From Petrosia ficiformis (taxonomy: Eukaryota; Porifera; Demospongiae; Haplosclerida; Petrosiidae), in NCBI GenBank assembly GCA_947044365.1, contig OX345645.1, forward strand, positions 4,535,741-4,599,740: a stretch of DNA of 64,000 bases, given 5' to 3'. The notes under the pieces were generated by a model. The model worked only from the letters and a program-made list of their open reading frames with translations. It made no database searches and was not told the origin of the DNA. Positions within the stretch are counted from its first letter, which is position 1, and every line of letters starts with the position of its first letter. This document shows, piece after piece, positions 42,402-55,580 of this stretch. Both the position numbers and the translations under genes were made by a program.

Positions 42402-43762
42402 AAGATTTCCTTTGAAAGTCTTACTTTAAAATTTTACTTGTACATGGGGTTACTATTGCAGACATGTTCCAGGAACATTGCATGCTGCTTCTGTCCTTTC
42501 TCAGTAGAAACAGCAATTGGAACAAGTCTAGTACTCGTTATAGAAAATAATCTAGTTTTTGGAGGCTTTCTATTATAGAGATATCATGATAGATAATTGC
42601 CAAAATTATCACGATAGCGATAATATTACGATAATTTAACACCTGCAAATGAATTAATTATTTATTTCATTAGTGCGTAGTACGTACGTACATGTATGTG
42701 TACGTCATTACATGCACATTGTAGCTAACTCTAAATCACATTCTTCTGTCTTTAGCTTACTTTTATGAGACTAATCTATAAGCTTAATGATGCCCTCCAC
42801 AGAAAGTTCCATGGAAAGTTGAAAGCTGGAAAGCTAATATGCTAGTAAAAAGTTGATGTTGCTCATGAGTGATTTATCGACCAAATATGACAATGATATT
42901 AGAGTGGGAAAACAAATATTTAAAATTTTCATGGACAATATCTATACAACAAAATTCACGATATTGAAGTACACACAAAAATTATCGTCTTATGGTCTAT
43001 ATACATGTAGACATACATATATGCATACAGACAGAGAGACAGACACATACACACATGTATCACTTACACTAATGGTTTAATATAATATACTCTATAAAAA
43101 AGGTATTTATTCTAAATCAAATAAAATCTTGTGGTCTGAGCAATTTAGTTAAGTCTCAAAGTACATTTAATAAAAAATCAGGCCAAAAACAGCTAATAAT
43201 GCCAATGTGTATAATCTCACATCTCAAAGGAAGCCTTAGGTCTAAGAGATCCAGGCTTGCATCTTCAAATAGGCAGTTCTGTGGTTTCTCAAAATGGGTA
43301 TAAAAATACTGAACATTCACAAATAAAGGTCAGATAGAAGAGCTACAATGGGTGGTGGAAATAGCAAAGTCGAAGAAAAGACAGAACAAGTTCAATCATG
43401 TGAAAAAAAGACAGAACAAGTCCAGTCAGTCGAGATAACAAGTGAAAAAGCAGGAGTAAGTATCACAACATGAAATAAGATGTTACTACAATATTAATAT
43501 TGTTATATAGCAAAGAAATGAACTTGAGTACTGTTGCAATATTGCAACATTGCAACAATAACACTCCTGCTACATGTATCAGGTGTACATGTACATGTAG
43601 CTGAGTTCTTGTTTGCTATACAGTTTGTGTACATGTATGTGACTGTGCTAATGTTAAAACTTCAAAGTACAAACATGTATCATGTATCTCATACATTTTA
43701 GTGGGTTTTAGTTAACTATAACCAAAATTTAGTAAGGCATTGTGACTTTTAGTTAACTAAAA
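42402..43762 (+). repeat. Module E2, forward copy 2
   Basis: From AAGATTTCC to the palindrome TTTTAGTTAACTAAAA (43,747-43,762). It differs from copy 1 mainly by the 30-nt longer exon 1. Confidence 0.85.
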
Positions 43763-44487
43763 CACTTTTAGTAAGCTAAAAATTGTTTAAGTTAACAAAT
43801 TAAAATTTGAGAAACTATAAGTATAACTAATGGTCATTATTGTCATACTAAAATAAAATATATTTACAGTGTGAGAGAGAAAAAGAATGTACATCATGTC
43901 AAAGAACTAGAAATGATGAAAACATGGAGGAAAATGAAGAAAGCAAGAAAGTAAAAGAAAGAAGAAGTGAGCAACAAGAAAAAAAAAGACACAACGAATT
44001 AAGAAGAAGAGAGGATGAGGAGCATAAATGGAGGCAGCAGATAAGACAAAAAGAAAAAGAATACTACAACTTGAGAAGAAGGATAACAGAAGAAGAATAC
44101 AGGTGGAGAAAGGAAAGAAAAAGAAGAGAAGATGAAGACTATAGGTGGCAAAAGGAAAGAAAAAGAAGAGAAGATGAAGACTATAAGATGAGGAGAAAGG
44201 AGGAAGAGAAAGAACAAAGGATGAATGAAAGAGATTATCGGCCTCATGTGGTATGTATGCCTTCAATACCAGCACCTACATGTATGATACCAACTATGCC
44301 TAGTGCACATGGCATGACTAGTGGTGTGCCTAGTGCTGCATCTACATGGATGATACATGGCATGACTAGTGCTATGCCTAGTGCACCTACAATGCTACCA
44401 ATGTCTACAATACAAAGTACACCGAGTGCACCTGCAGGTACATGCAGTGTGTCCAGTCAATGCACTGGCCATTCATCCCTTTTGTAA
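43348..44487 (+). CDS. Putatively N-myristoylated coiled-coil protein, complete copy 2
   Basis: Exon 1 (43,348-43,455) has 36 codons. It contains two KTEQVQS repeats separated by CEK, whereas copy 1 at 20,958 has lost one 30-nt unit. The intron is 43,456-43,869, and exon 2 (43,870-44,487) joins in phase 0, giving 241 residues. The layout is the same as copy 1: MGGGNSK lipidation motif, CEREKECTSCQR, Arg/Glu/Lys-rich helical body with YRWxKERKRRED repeats, and Met/Pro/Ser/Thr tail. The TATA box sits 49 bp upstream. It is the only copy with the longer exon 1 and a functional arrangement, so probably closest to the ancestral gene. Function unknown. Confidence 0.75.
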
Positions 44488-47400
44488 TTAAAAGTTCAAA
44501 TGGTCTAGGCATTCAGTTATGTTAGGATTATATTATATTGTTATATATTGTTTATTGTTTATTTACCACTTATTTTATTCATTTCTTTATTACTTATGTG
44601 GTTATAATTAATTAAAAAACATGTGATAGTTTTTTTGGAAAAGATTGTTGAACTGAATCTGGTTGAACTTAGAGGGAAACTGTTCCTTTATATGTAAACT
44701 ACCAAACCCTCTTTTTAATTTAATAAAAGGGCATGTAAGTGATGTCAAAACCAAAACCAAAAAAGCACAGAAACAAGATTATAAATTCCTGTACAGTTTT
44801 AAAAGAACAATTTCGTCACAAATCATCACAAAAATATGAATATAATTAATATAATGAAATTCATTGCAATTTTTACGTCATACTATGAATATAAACTAGA
44901 GGATTTTATGCCGAAAATAGCCGAAAAGGCTGTGCAGATATCTCGACTTTCGGAAATAATTTCGGACTGACCAAGGAACAGTACTGTATCCATCCCTGGG
45001 CAGGGTGCACATCTTATATTATGACAACAATTACAATAATTATCAGTCTTACAAATAACACATGTATAATACAATATGTGTGACTACAAGTCATGGCACA
45101 CCTAACTAATGCAGTACTTTATTTTTTACATGTTGCTGAAAAGTTTATAAGTTGTATTTATATTGTGTAGTATGTTATACCACATTGTGTGATAATCATG
45201 TGATAAATACAAGGATATGGCCTCTAAATTCAAATAGCTAAAGAGTATGAGTATGAAGAACTTAATGCTACAGATCCACTCTATAAACACATGTATATAC
45301 ATATTCACATTATTAATTATTGTATTAATTGTCCTATTCTGATTTGATAATTGATTTCAGATCCCTACCCTAGTAAATACACTTACACAGTGGAGCACAA
45401 ATACAGATAAAGATAGTGGTGCAGGTTTGGGTTAGTAACTGCGTGAATATTAATGGTAGACATCCTAACAATGACAAAAAATCATGTTTGGGATGTGTTA
45501 TTTTGATATTGTCGCACCCAAAATTTGCCACCTATAAGTCAAAAATGCTGGTATCGATGATAACAATCCAATATTACAGTTTACCATGCCTCAATTTTAA
45601 TTATTATAAATAGGTATAGAGGATATAAAGTGTTTACAACAGTAATTACTGCTAATGATAATAGGCATTGGCCCCTTCCTTGGATACTTTTTAACTTAAA
45701 AAATAATGATGCAATGAGATAAACAAAGGTACAGATCTGTACAATCACTCCGGTAGCTATATACGTTTCTATCTATTTATCTATCTATGTATTGATGTCG
45801 TATATGTATGTCAAACTAAATTTGGAGATATGTATCTATCTATTCATTTATCTATTTTGTATGTATCTATCTATCTATCTATCTATATATCTACTTGTTT
45901 ATTTATTTATCGATCTATCCATCAATCTATCACTTTAAATATATAGCTATCAATTTAATTACCTATCTAACTATCTATATATCTATCTATCTATTTTTCT
46001 ATACCTCTATCATCTATTTATTTATCTATCTATCGGCATATCTACCTATATATCTATCTATCTATCTATCTATATGTATATTTAACTTTCTATGTATTCA
46101 TTTATCTATCTACCTATCTATCTGTCTGAGTGTCTGACTGTCTGTCTGTGATTCTGTCTGTCTTTCTGTCTCTCCGTCTGTCAGTCTGTCTGTCTCATTC
46201 TACTTATGTATTTATGAATATCTTTACGTATGTATATATTTATTCGAATATGTATATATATATCATAGCATTTATATATCTATCAATTTATGCATTTAAC
46301 TCCCTTTCTATTGATCTATTAGTCAACTACCAATTTATTAATTTATCTCTAAACCTGTAGCCCAAAACCCAAAACCCTAAATTCTGAATCCGAAATTTGA
46401 AGCTTTGCCTATCTACATACCTAGCTACCTACCTACCTACTCGTCTTTTAACCTACCACTTTCTGTTTAGTAACATGTCATTTCCTTGTTAGTTGTTCTG
46501 AGGAGCTCACTAGTTACGAACATATTCTTCTCTTGTGAGATAAAATGTATACATGGCACACTGATTTGAGACCGTTAATTTACTATTTGAATTGCTTCTT
46601 ATTTCTTGTACGTTACTTTCCGCAGATGAAATTCTGCAAATTTCAATTGTTGTTCATATTCTGTTTACGTGATTTTATTTCCCTTGGTCATAGAATAATT
46701 CATTATAATAATAAATGCAGTCGTTAACATGTTTAGATTTCCTTAACATTCAATTAATTAAATTATGGTCTCTTTTATACTAGAGGATTTATTGTTCCTC
46801 CTGCTGGTTTAAGTCTCTCAAAAATGAATGATTTAAAAACAAATACTCAGTAAGATTTATGAATTAAAATTCCACACTCTACTAAATTTCATATATTTAG
46901 TCATTATCGTAAATTCACTATCCAACAGGATTAGCATTCCGCTAACATGCGTTTTATTAAATCTTTCCCCCAAGTTAGTCTCATGTAAATCTTTACATGA
47001 AGCATTCATTAGGTCAGTATTGGTAATGATGTATTGTACACATTTCATATAATCAATATTCACTATAATTATAAATGAAGTAGATTTCACACTCCTTTGA
47101 ATCTTTCCACAAATTAGCTGTAGATCCTGATAAGAGTTCTACTCTGTAAGTGAATTAAAATGCAGATTCCAAAATCTCACTCCTCCACACATTCATTTGT
47201 ATAATTCACTCAATATAAACTCACTCCACAATATGTTTAGTTCTTCCCCAAGTTAGGTTAATTATGTAATCCTATTCACTCCTCCAAATTCCTCCACACA
47301 TAATCTTAATCCACCAGATGACTCCATATGAAGACTCCTCTCGATGACTCCTCCCCCTAACTACTATATCAGTTAGTTTTGTTGTAAACACAGTTGTTTA

Positions 47401-47534
47401 CAGGTGGGGGTAGTACGATATTATAGAGGTGTAGGTTCAGACTAAATTGTTGTTCATATAGTCTGTCAGAGTATGTTGGGAGTTGTGTTGGGCAAGTTGT
47501 GTTTACACTTGTGTGTAAGTATTATCTTCCCTTC
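44488..47534 (+). repeat. Module C, forward copy 2, and M leader
   Basis: Same order as 22,211-25,209: AT-rich DNA, GTACAGATCTGTAC, TCTA/TCTG microsatellite (45,760-46,260), (TACC)n, then the leader of M. The MITE is absent. No gene recognised. Confidence 0.75.
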
Positions 47535-49557
47535 GGAGATGTTTGCTGCACAGGTTCTTGTGTGCCTGCCTATCAGTTGGGTTGAAGTGTTGGAAGTTCT
47601 GCGGATGTTGGCTGCACAGGTTCTTGTGTGCCGGTTGGGTTGAAGTGTTGGAAGTTCTGCGGATGTTGGATCCACAGGTACTTGTGCTACACACATTCTG
47701 CTATACCATCTTTCAGACAAGTTGGCCACACAGGTACTTGTGTGCCTGCCTATCGGTTGGGTTGAAGTGTTGGAAGTTCTGCGGATGTTGGATGCATAGG
47801 TACTTGTGTGCCTATCAGTTGGGTTGAATTGTTGGATGCACAGGTACTTGGGTTGGTTTGAAGTGTTGGAAGTTGTGCTGGGAGAGTTGTGCTAACAGAC
47901 TGTATGTCAGTACCATCTTCCGGTCAGAAGGGTTGGCTGCACAGGCACTACTTGTGTGCGTGCTTATCAGTTGGTTTGAAGTGTTGGAAGTTGTACGGGG
48001 AGAGTTGTGCTAACACACTGTATGCTAGTACCATCTTCCAGTAAGAAAAGTTCTGCCCAGGTAATTGTGTGCCTGACTATCAGTTGGGTTGAAGTTTAGG
48101 AAGTTCAACTGATGTTGCATGCACAGGTACTTGTGTGCCTATTTGTTGGGTTGAGGTGTTGGATGCACAGGTACTTGTGTGCCCATCAGTTGGGTTGAAT
48201 TGTTGGAAATCCTGTGGATGTTGGAGATACAGGTTCTTGTGTGCCTATCGGTTGGGTTGAAGTGTTGGATGCACAGGTACTAGTGTGCCAATTGGTTGGG
48301 TTGAAGTGTTGGAAGGTTCTACGGAAGTTGGATGCACAGGTACTAGTGTGCCTATTAGTTGGGTTGAAGTGTTGGAAGTCCTGTGGATGTTGGAGGCACA
48401 GGTACTCCAGTGTCTATCGGTTGGTTTGATGTGTTGGGAGATTTACTGCTAACTCACTGTATGTTAGTGCACAGGCTGCACAGGTACTTGTGTGCCTATC
48501 AATTGGTTTGAAGCGTTGGAAGTTCTGGAGGGGGAGTGTTGTTTAGACAATTGGGTGGGTGTAGGTACTATCATCCATCCAGAGATGTTGGCTTCCTTGT
48601 GTGCCATCTTCCCTTCAGACAAGTTGGCTGCACAGGTACTACTTGTGTGCCTGCCTATCGGTTGGTTTTTGAAGTGTTGGAAGTTCTGGAGGGAGAGCGT
48701 TGTTTAGACCGTTGTGTGTCGGACTATCATCCATCCAGAGATGTTGGCTTCCTTGTGTGCCTACCGGTTGGTTTTGTTGTTAACACAGTTAATTGTCACA
48801 AGTGGAGGTAGTACTATATTATAGATGTGTAGGTTCAGACTAAATTGTTGTTCATATAGTCTGTCAGAGTATGTTGGGAGTTGTGTTTACACTTGTGTGT
48901 ATGTATTATCTTCCCTTCGGAGAAGTTGGCTGGAGATGTTGGATGCACAGGTACTTGTGTGCCTATCAGTTGGGTTGAAGTGTTGGAACTTCTGAGGATG
49001 TTGGATGCGCAGGTACTCCAGTGTCTATCGGTTGGTTTGATGTGTTGGGAGAGATTTGCTGCTAACACACTGTATGTTAGTACCATCTTTCCTTCAGAAA
49101 TGTAAGCTGCACAGGTACTCCAGTGTCTATCGTTTTGTTTGATGTGTTGGGAGAGTTGTGCTAACACACTGTATGTTAGTGCCATCTTCCCTTCAGAGAT
49201 GTTGGATGCACAGGTACATGTGTGCCTATCAGTTGGGTTGAAGTGTAGGAAGTTGTGCTGGGAGAGTTGTGCCAACACATTGTATGTTAGTACCATCTTC
49301 CCGTCAGAAATGTTGGCTGCACACGTGCTTGTGTGCCTATTGGTTGGGTTGAAGTGTTGGAAGTTCTGCTGCTGGAAGAGTTGTGCTACACACAGTATGC
49401 TATACCATCTTTCAGACAAGTTGGCCACCCAGGTACTTGTGTGCCTGCCTATTGGTTGTGTTGAAGTGTTGGAAGTTCCGCGGATGTTGGCCACCCAGGT
49501 ACTTGTGTGCCTGCCTATTGGTTGTGTTGAAGTGTTGGAACTTCAGAGGATGTTGGA
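47535..49557 (+). repeat. Module M minisatellite, forward copy 2
   Basis: The same 62-bp-based units as M1 but with a different number and order of variants, ending GGATGTTGGA before R. Confidence 0.9.
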
Positions 49558-50118
49558 TTTTTTATTTATTTATTTATTTTTAATTATTTTTTAATTACTT
49601 TTTTAGCATTAATTTATTTAATAAACTTGGTAACTAAATGCCAGAACAATACTGATGACTTGTATTTTGCTGGATTTTCAACCCTTAGAGCATTGAGCCT
49701 GTTTTTCAAAAATCTTCCAATTTCCAACACTGGTGTCTCCATTGCATAGAATTATTAATGAGATTCATAGAATTATTAATGAGATTCATAGATCATGCCT
49801 AAACCCACAAGTGTAGCAAGTGAAGAAGTTGTAGCCATATAAAAGGAAAAGCAACATAACAATGTTAGCCTGGTCATTTGGGCTGTGGCGTGGCTGCTCA
49901 ATTCCGGGGTGAATATGTCATTGTTAGTGATGTTTGACGAGATCCTAGATCTCAAGGTCAGTTGTTACGTACGTCGTGTACGGCCCTCTTTCGAGCGGGG
50001 GACTGGGATACCGGCAACTGTTCCTCCCCCTCAAATAAGCTATCAGTGACTCCAAATGACTTCAGGCAATTTCAATTTTCTTTTGGCATTGATTTATTTA
50101 ATAAACTTGATAACTAAA
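49558..50118 (+). repeat. Module R without piggyBac (empty site), copy 2
   Basis: Nearly identical to 27,674-28,234, with the uninterrupted TTAA target. It joins E2- through TAACTAAA (50,111-50,118). Confidence 0.85.
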
Positions 50119-51476
50119 AGTCACAATGCCTTACTAAATTTTGGTTATAGTTAACTAAAACCCACTAAAATGTATGAGATACATGATACATGTTTGTACT
50201 TTGAAGTTTTAACATTAGCACAGTCACATACATGTACACAAACTGTATAGCAAACAAGAACTCAGCTACATGTACATGTACACCTGATACATGTAGCAGG
50301 AGTGTTATTGTTGCAATGTTGCAATATTGCAACAGTACTCAAGTTCATTTCTTTGCTATATAACAATATTAATATTGTAGTAACATCTTATTTCATGTTG
50401 TGATACTTACTCCTGCTTTTTCACTTGTTATCTCGACTGACTGGACTTGTTCTGTCTTTTTTTCACATGATTGAACTTGTTCTGTCTTTTCTTCGACTTT
50501 GCTATTTCCACCACCCATTGTAGCTCTTCTATCTGACCTTTATTTGTGAATGTTCAGTATTTTTATACCCATTTTGAGAAACCACAGAACTGCCTATTTG
50601 AAGATGCAAGCCTGGATCTCTTAGACCTAAGGCTTCCTTTGAGATGTGAGATTATACACATTGGCATTATTAGCTGTTTTTGGCCTGATTTTTTATTACA
50701 TGTACTTTGAGACTTAACTAAATTGCTCAGACCACAAGATTTTATTTGATTTAGAATAAATACCTTTTTTATAGAGTATATTATATTAAACCATTAGTGT
50801 AAGTGATACATGTGTGTATGTGTCTGTCTGTCTGTCTGTATGCATATATGTATGTCTACATGTATATAGACCATAAGACGATAATTTTTGTGTGTACTTC
50901 AATATCGTGAATTTTGTTGTATAGATATTGTCCATGAAAATTTTAAATACTTGTTTTCCCACTCTAATATCATTGTCATGTTTGGTCGATAAATCACTCA
51001 TGAGCAACATCAACTTTTTACTAGCATATTAGCTTTCCAGCTTTCAACTTTCCATGGAACTTTCTGTGGAGGGCATCATTAAGCTTATAGATTAGTCTCA
51101 TAAAAGTAAGCTAAAGACAGAAGAATGTGATTTAGAGTTAGCTACAATGTGCATGTAATGACGTACACATACATGTACGTACGTACTACGCACTAATGAA
51201 ATAAATAATTAATTCATTTGCAGGTGTTAAATTATCGTAATATTATCGCTATCGTGATAATTTTGGCAATTATCTATCATGATATCTCTATAATAGAAAG
51301 CCTCCAAAAACTAGATTATTTTCTATAACGAGTACTAGACTTGTTCCAATTGCTGTTTCTACTGAGAAAGGACAGAAGCAGCATGCAATGTTCCTGGAAC
51401 ATGTCTGCAATAGTAACCCCATGTACAAGTAAAATTTTAAAGTAAGACTTTCAAAGGAAATCTTTTAATAATTCTA
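50119..51476 (-). repeat. Module E2, reverse copy 2
   Basis: Inverted E2, ending at the CTTTTAATAATTC junction with R5'. It carries a second orphan exon 1. Confidence 0.85.
50411..50518 (-). CDS. Orphan exon 1 of the coiled-coil gene, copy 2 (36 codons)
   Basis: Same as the copy at 28,527-28,634: TATA box (50,560-50,567), ATG at 50,518, two KTEQVQS repeats and a GTAAGT donor. No exon 2 lies downstream on the minus strand within reach. Confidence 0.7.
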
Positions 51477-51617
51477 TGCAATGGAGACACCAGTGTTGGA
51501 AATGGGAAGAATTTTGAAAAACAGGCTCAATGCTCTAAGGGTTGAAAATCCAGCAAAATACAACAGTCATCAGTATTGTTCTGGCATTTAGTTACCAAGT
51601 TTATTAAATAAATCAAC

Positions 51618-51664
<47 letters not shown>

Positions 51665-52060
51665 TAAAATTACCTTAGTTCATCAGTATTGCGCTGGCAT
51701 TTCGTTATCAAGTTTATTGAATAAATCAATGCAAAAGAAAATTGAAATAGCCTGAAGTCATTTGGAGTCACTGATAGCTTATTTGATGGGGAGGAACAGT
51801 TGCCGGTATCCCAGTCCCCCCTCGAAAGAGGGCCGTACACGAAGTACGTAACAACTGACCTTGAGATCTAGGATCTCGTCAAACATCACTAACAATGACA
51901 TACTCACCCCGGAATTGAGCAGCCACGCCACAGCCCAAATGACCAGGCTAACATTGTTTGTTGCTTTTCCTTTTATAAGGTTACAACTTTCTCACTTGCT
52001 ACACTTGTGGGTTTAGGCTTTGATCTATGAATCTCATTAATAATTCTATGAACTCATTAA
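51477..52060 (-). repeat. R5' copy, A tract and R 3' part, reversed copy 2
   Basis: As 29,585-30,120, but after the A run of about 40 nt (about 51,620-51,660) there is an extra segment of about 65 bp (TTTTAAAATTACCTTAGTTC...GCGCTGGCATTTCG) resembling the start of R. It records a different junction history. It ends at the TTAA at 52,057-52,060. Confidence 0.75.
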
Positions 52061-54621
52061 CTGTTTCCTGACCACACCCGTTTAATTGCACAATCACGTG
52101 TGACCAGAAAATTATGAGTACGCGGATGTTGATGAGGGATGTTTTAGCCATTTATATCGCTGTTGTTATAGATTTTGAGGGCTTCTTACTTGTCTAAAGA
52201 TGTGGAGCAGTGAGTTGTGAGCAGGTAGATGTGTTATTTGGACTCTTCTAACTTCATGAAAGAAGAAAAAGGTGAAGGTAAGTGATTGTTTTTTATTGAC
52301 ATGTGACAATGAGTGTGACACCGTACATTGAATGCTACATTGCTCTAGAGTTATAGTTTACTTTCTAGGTTGCTATTTGTATAGTTTTTGTGTATTTACA
52401 TTTAGTTTTTGAGTAGGTAAATCTGATTTTAGATATTACTGTCTGAGAAGTTGCTTGCTTATTCAAGTTTAGAAACATTTTGTTTATGACAGGAATGTAA
52501 AAAATAGAGTGTCATGTAGTTTTTGTATGAATGGTATAACTCAAAACATGATTTGTTGTCATAATGAATATCAACACATAATGCTATGTCACACTCCCGG
52601 CATCTGACAGAAGACTCACGACGCAACTGGTGGATGCACCAACAATAATTACATCTTCCTCTTTTCCCCTTGACAGGTAAATGTTGAGTAGTACACCTCC
52701 TTTTTGGTGGATTGATGGTTTTTGATGCTACCTTCTCAATTACTTCTTTAGGAATGGCATATTTCTTCCTGGAATTGTAACTACCAATCAGTAGCTCAGC
52801 CAGATTCATACGGTACGACTTGTAGTCTTGATATTTGCTGGTACATGGAATATAATTTCTCTGTAATATAAATGCATTGCTGATACAGCACTCAATTAGA
52901 AAGTAGAAAATATACCTAAGGTGAAATACTTGTGTAAGTATACATTGTTACATAAGTATATTCAGTATTCAGTAATTCTCATGCTTACATATAATATTTC
53001 CTTGACTTCATCCTCCATTGATAATATGAACGGAGCTGGTCAGCTGTATCAACCCCACCCATATACATGTTATATAAGCTTATACATGCAGGGATGGGAA
53101 CTGTCATAGAAGTTCCGTCCTTCTGTTTCCTCTGACAGTTAGTTGTGTTGTTTGCATTTATGTGACTAGACATCACATAAACTAGTTTTTTGTCTCGCCA
53201 CACTGTTGCAACTATGTTGCCACACTTTTGGAATTTGTATTCTCCTCTCTCAAGATTACCTATCACAAAATGAAAGGATAATTTTATACATGTAGTTCCA
53301 ACATCCCTTACCCTCCTATATTTCTCAATTCACCCTCCATCTCCCCCATCCCCCTTTCTCTCTCTTTCTGTCTCTTTACTATCACACACACAAATATTAC
53401 CTAATTTGACATTCTTCATTTCAAATGGTACCCGTCTTCTATCTTTTCTAAAGGTTCCACAAGCATAGATTCCATCATCTAGTAACTTCTCCAGTAACTC
53501 AACAGATGTGAAGTAGTTGTCAAAATAGAGGTGGTAATTACCTCCAACCAAGGTACGACTCAATTTCTCTACTACCTTTTCACCAAGGTTTTGTGTGATA
53601 ATATTGTCTTCCTTACCTTTGTATATATAAAATTCTGAAATGTAGCCATTATGGCTATCAGCCCTTACCCACACCTTTATCCCCCTTTTTATAGGCTTCA
53701 TTGGTAGGTATTGCTTCAAACTGGACCTCCCTTTGAATCTTCTCATTGCCTCGTCAATTGAACTTTCCCGATGTGGCATAAAATTCTTTATAGACTTTTC
53801 TCTCACTGCTTCTATCACAGGTTTTATTTTCCCTAGTTTGTCGTAACCATCTTTACCGTGAGGAATCAGCTTAGTGTTGTCTACAAAATGGAGGTAACGC
53901 TTTACTTCTAAGAATCGCTTTCGTGAAATACGAGATGCAATTGGGAAATAATGGAATACTGTATTAGTTGACCAGTAGTCATATAAATCAGAAACTCTAT
54001 TTAACCCCATCAATAAAGTGAATCCTATGTATGCTTTTATCTCTTCTTCATTAGTTTCCCATTGAAGTTCATTCTCGTCATTATCTTGTCTACTCTCCAG
54101 GCACTGTTTTGCATATCTGTTTGTTTCAGTGACAATCAATGATATCAGTTCATTAGAGAAGAACTCAAGAAAGAGATTATCTTGGATAATGATTGTGGGC
54201 CCTACAGGATTGGTGAATGGATTTACATGGACATCACTATCTATACTGCTCCATGTACGGTTACCATCATTCTCATTCTCTTCTACTTGCTGTATCACTT
54301 CTTCAACACTGTATCTCACTGCTCACTTCATAGTTATGTTTTATTTTAAATTTTTTTATTAAACATAAGCAGGTGCAATATGAGTTTGCAATATTAATAA
54401 TTATGAATGGAATAAATACGGTCCAAATTCGTAAAAATAGAAATTAAAAACAATACAGAATTGATGGAGTTTGTTGTTCTTGTCTGCAAAAGATTCAGAG
54501 GTAATAGATCTACAGGAAAATGGGGAATAGGTGAGCAAACATGAAATACGCTGTATGTCGTACACGGTTGTTTGGGGAAGTATATTAATTAAGCCGTATC
54601 GCGTATACGTTCGGTAAAGTG
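52061..54621 (-). mobile_element. piggyBac-family transposon, copy 4 (defective)
   Basis: About 2.56 kb between TTAA at 52,057-52,060 and 54,622-54,625 in the same R target, in inverted orientation. Ends are intact. Confidence 0.92.
52459..54331 (-). pseudogene. piggyBac transposase, copy 4: stop at codon 3
   Basis: Exons 54,331-53,401, 53,259-52,989 and 52,915-52,459 have the normal lengths. Codon 3 is TGA (54,325-54,323), the same lesion as copy 3. All three catalytic Asp are present, but SIDEAMIRFKGR reads SIDEAMRRFKGR next to the first one. No in-frame ATG follows before about codon 97, inside the catalytic region, so a full protein is unlikely unless a non-AUG start or readthrough is used. 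Confidence 0.88.
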
Positions 54622-54625
54622 TTAA

Positions 54626-54842
54626 TAATTCTATGCAATGGAGACACCAGTGTTGGAAATGGGAAGAATATTGAAAAACAGGCTCAATGCTCTAAGGGTT
54701 GAAAATCCAGCAAAATACAACAGTCATCAGTATTGTTCTGGCATTTAGTTACCAAGTTTATTAAATAAATTAATGGAAAAAAATAATTAAAAAATAAAAA
54801 AAATTTAAAATTACCTCAGTTCATCAATGTTGCGCTGGCATT
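54626..54842 (-). repeat. Module R 5' part, reversed, joined to C+
   Basis: R ends GCGCTGGCATTTAGTTAACTAAAACAC, i.e. at the palindrome, and continues into forward module C. At the corresponding place after copy 2 (32,872), R joins reversed M instead. Confidence 0.8.
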
Positions 54843-54962
54843 TAGTTAACTAAAACACTTTTAGTAAGCCAAAAATTGTTTAAGTTAACAAATTAAAATT
54901 TGAGAAACTATAAGTATAACTAATGGTCATTATTGTCATACTAAAATAACATATATTTACAG

Positions 54963-55580
54963 TGTGAGAGAGAAAAAGAATGTACATCATGTCAAAGAAC
55001 TAGAAATGATGAAAACATGGAGGAAAATGAAGAAAGTAAGAAAGTAAAAGAAAGAAGAAGTGAGCAACAAGAAAAAAAAAGACACAACGAACTAAGAAGA
55101 AGAGAGGATGAGGAGCATAAATGGAGGCAGCAGATAAGACAAAAAGAAAAAGAATACTACAACTTGAGAAGAAGGATAACAGAAGAAGAATACAGGTGGA
55201 GAAAGGAAAGAAAAAGAAGAGAAGATGAAGACTATAGGTGGCAAAAGGAAAGAAAAAGAAGAGATAATGAAGACTATAAGATGAGGAGAAAGGAGGAAGA
55301 GAAAGAACAAAGGATGAATGAAAGAGATTATCGGCCTCATGTGGTATGTATGCCTTCAATACCAGCACCTACATGTATGATACCAACTATGCCTAGTGCA
55401 CATGGCATGACTAGGGGTGTGCCTAGTGCTGCATCTACATGGATGATACATGGCATGACTAGTGCTATGCCTAGTGCACCTACAATGCTACCAATGTCTA
55501 CAATACAAAGTACACCGAGTGCACCTGCAGGTACATGCAGTGTGTCCAGTCAATGCACTGGCCATTCATCCCTTTTGTAA
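54963..55580 (+). CDS. Coiled-coil protein exon 2, orphan copy 3
   Basis: Open 618-nt exon 2 with its acceptor. Substitutions include RRDNEDYKM and GMTRGVPS. The intron is cut at about 54,842 and fused to reversed R, so no exon 1 is available on this strand. The internal Met at 55,017 is the only ATG start. Confidence 0.65.
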   Translation, partial: CEREKECTSCQRTRNDENMEENEESKKVKERRSEQQEKKRHNELRRREDEEHKWRQQIRQKEKEYYNLRRRITEEEYRWRKERKRREDEDYRWQKERKRRDNEDYKMRRKEEEKEQRMNERDYRPHVVCMPSIPAPTCMIPTMPSAHGMTRGVPSAASTWMIHGMTSAMPSAPTMLPMSTIQSTPSAPAGTCSVSSQCTGHSSLL

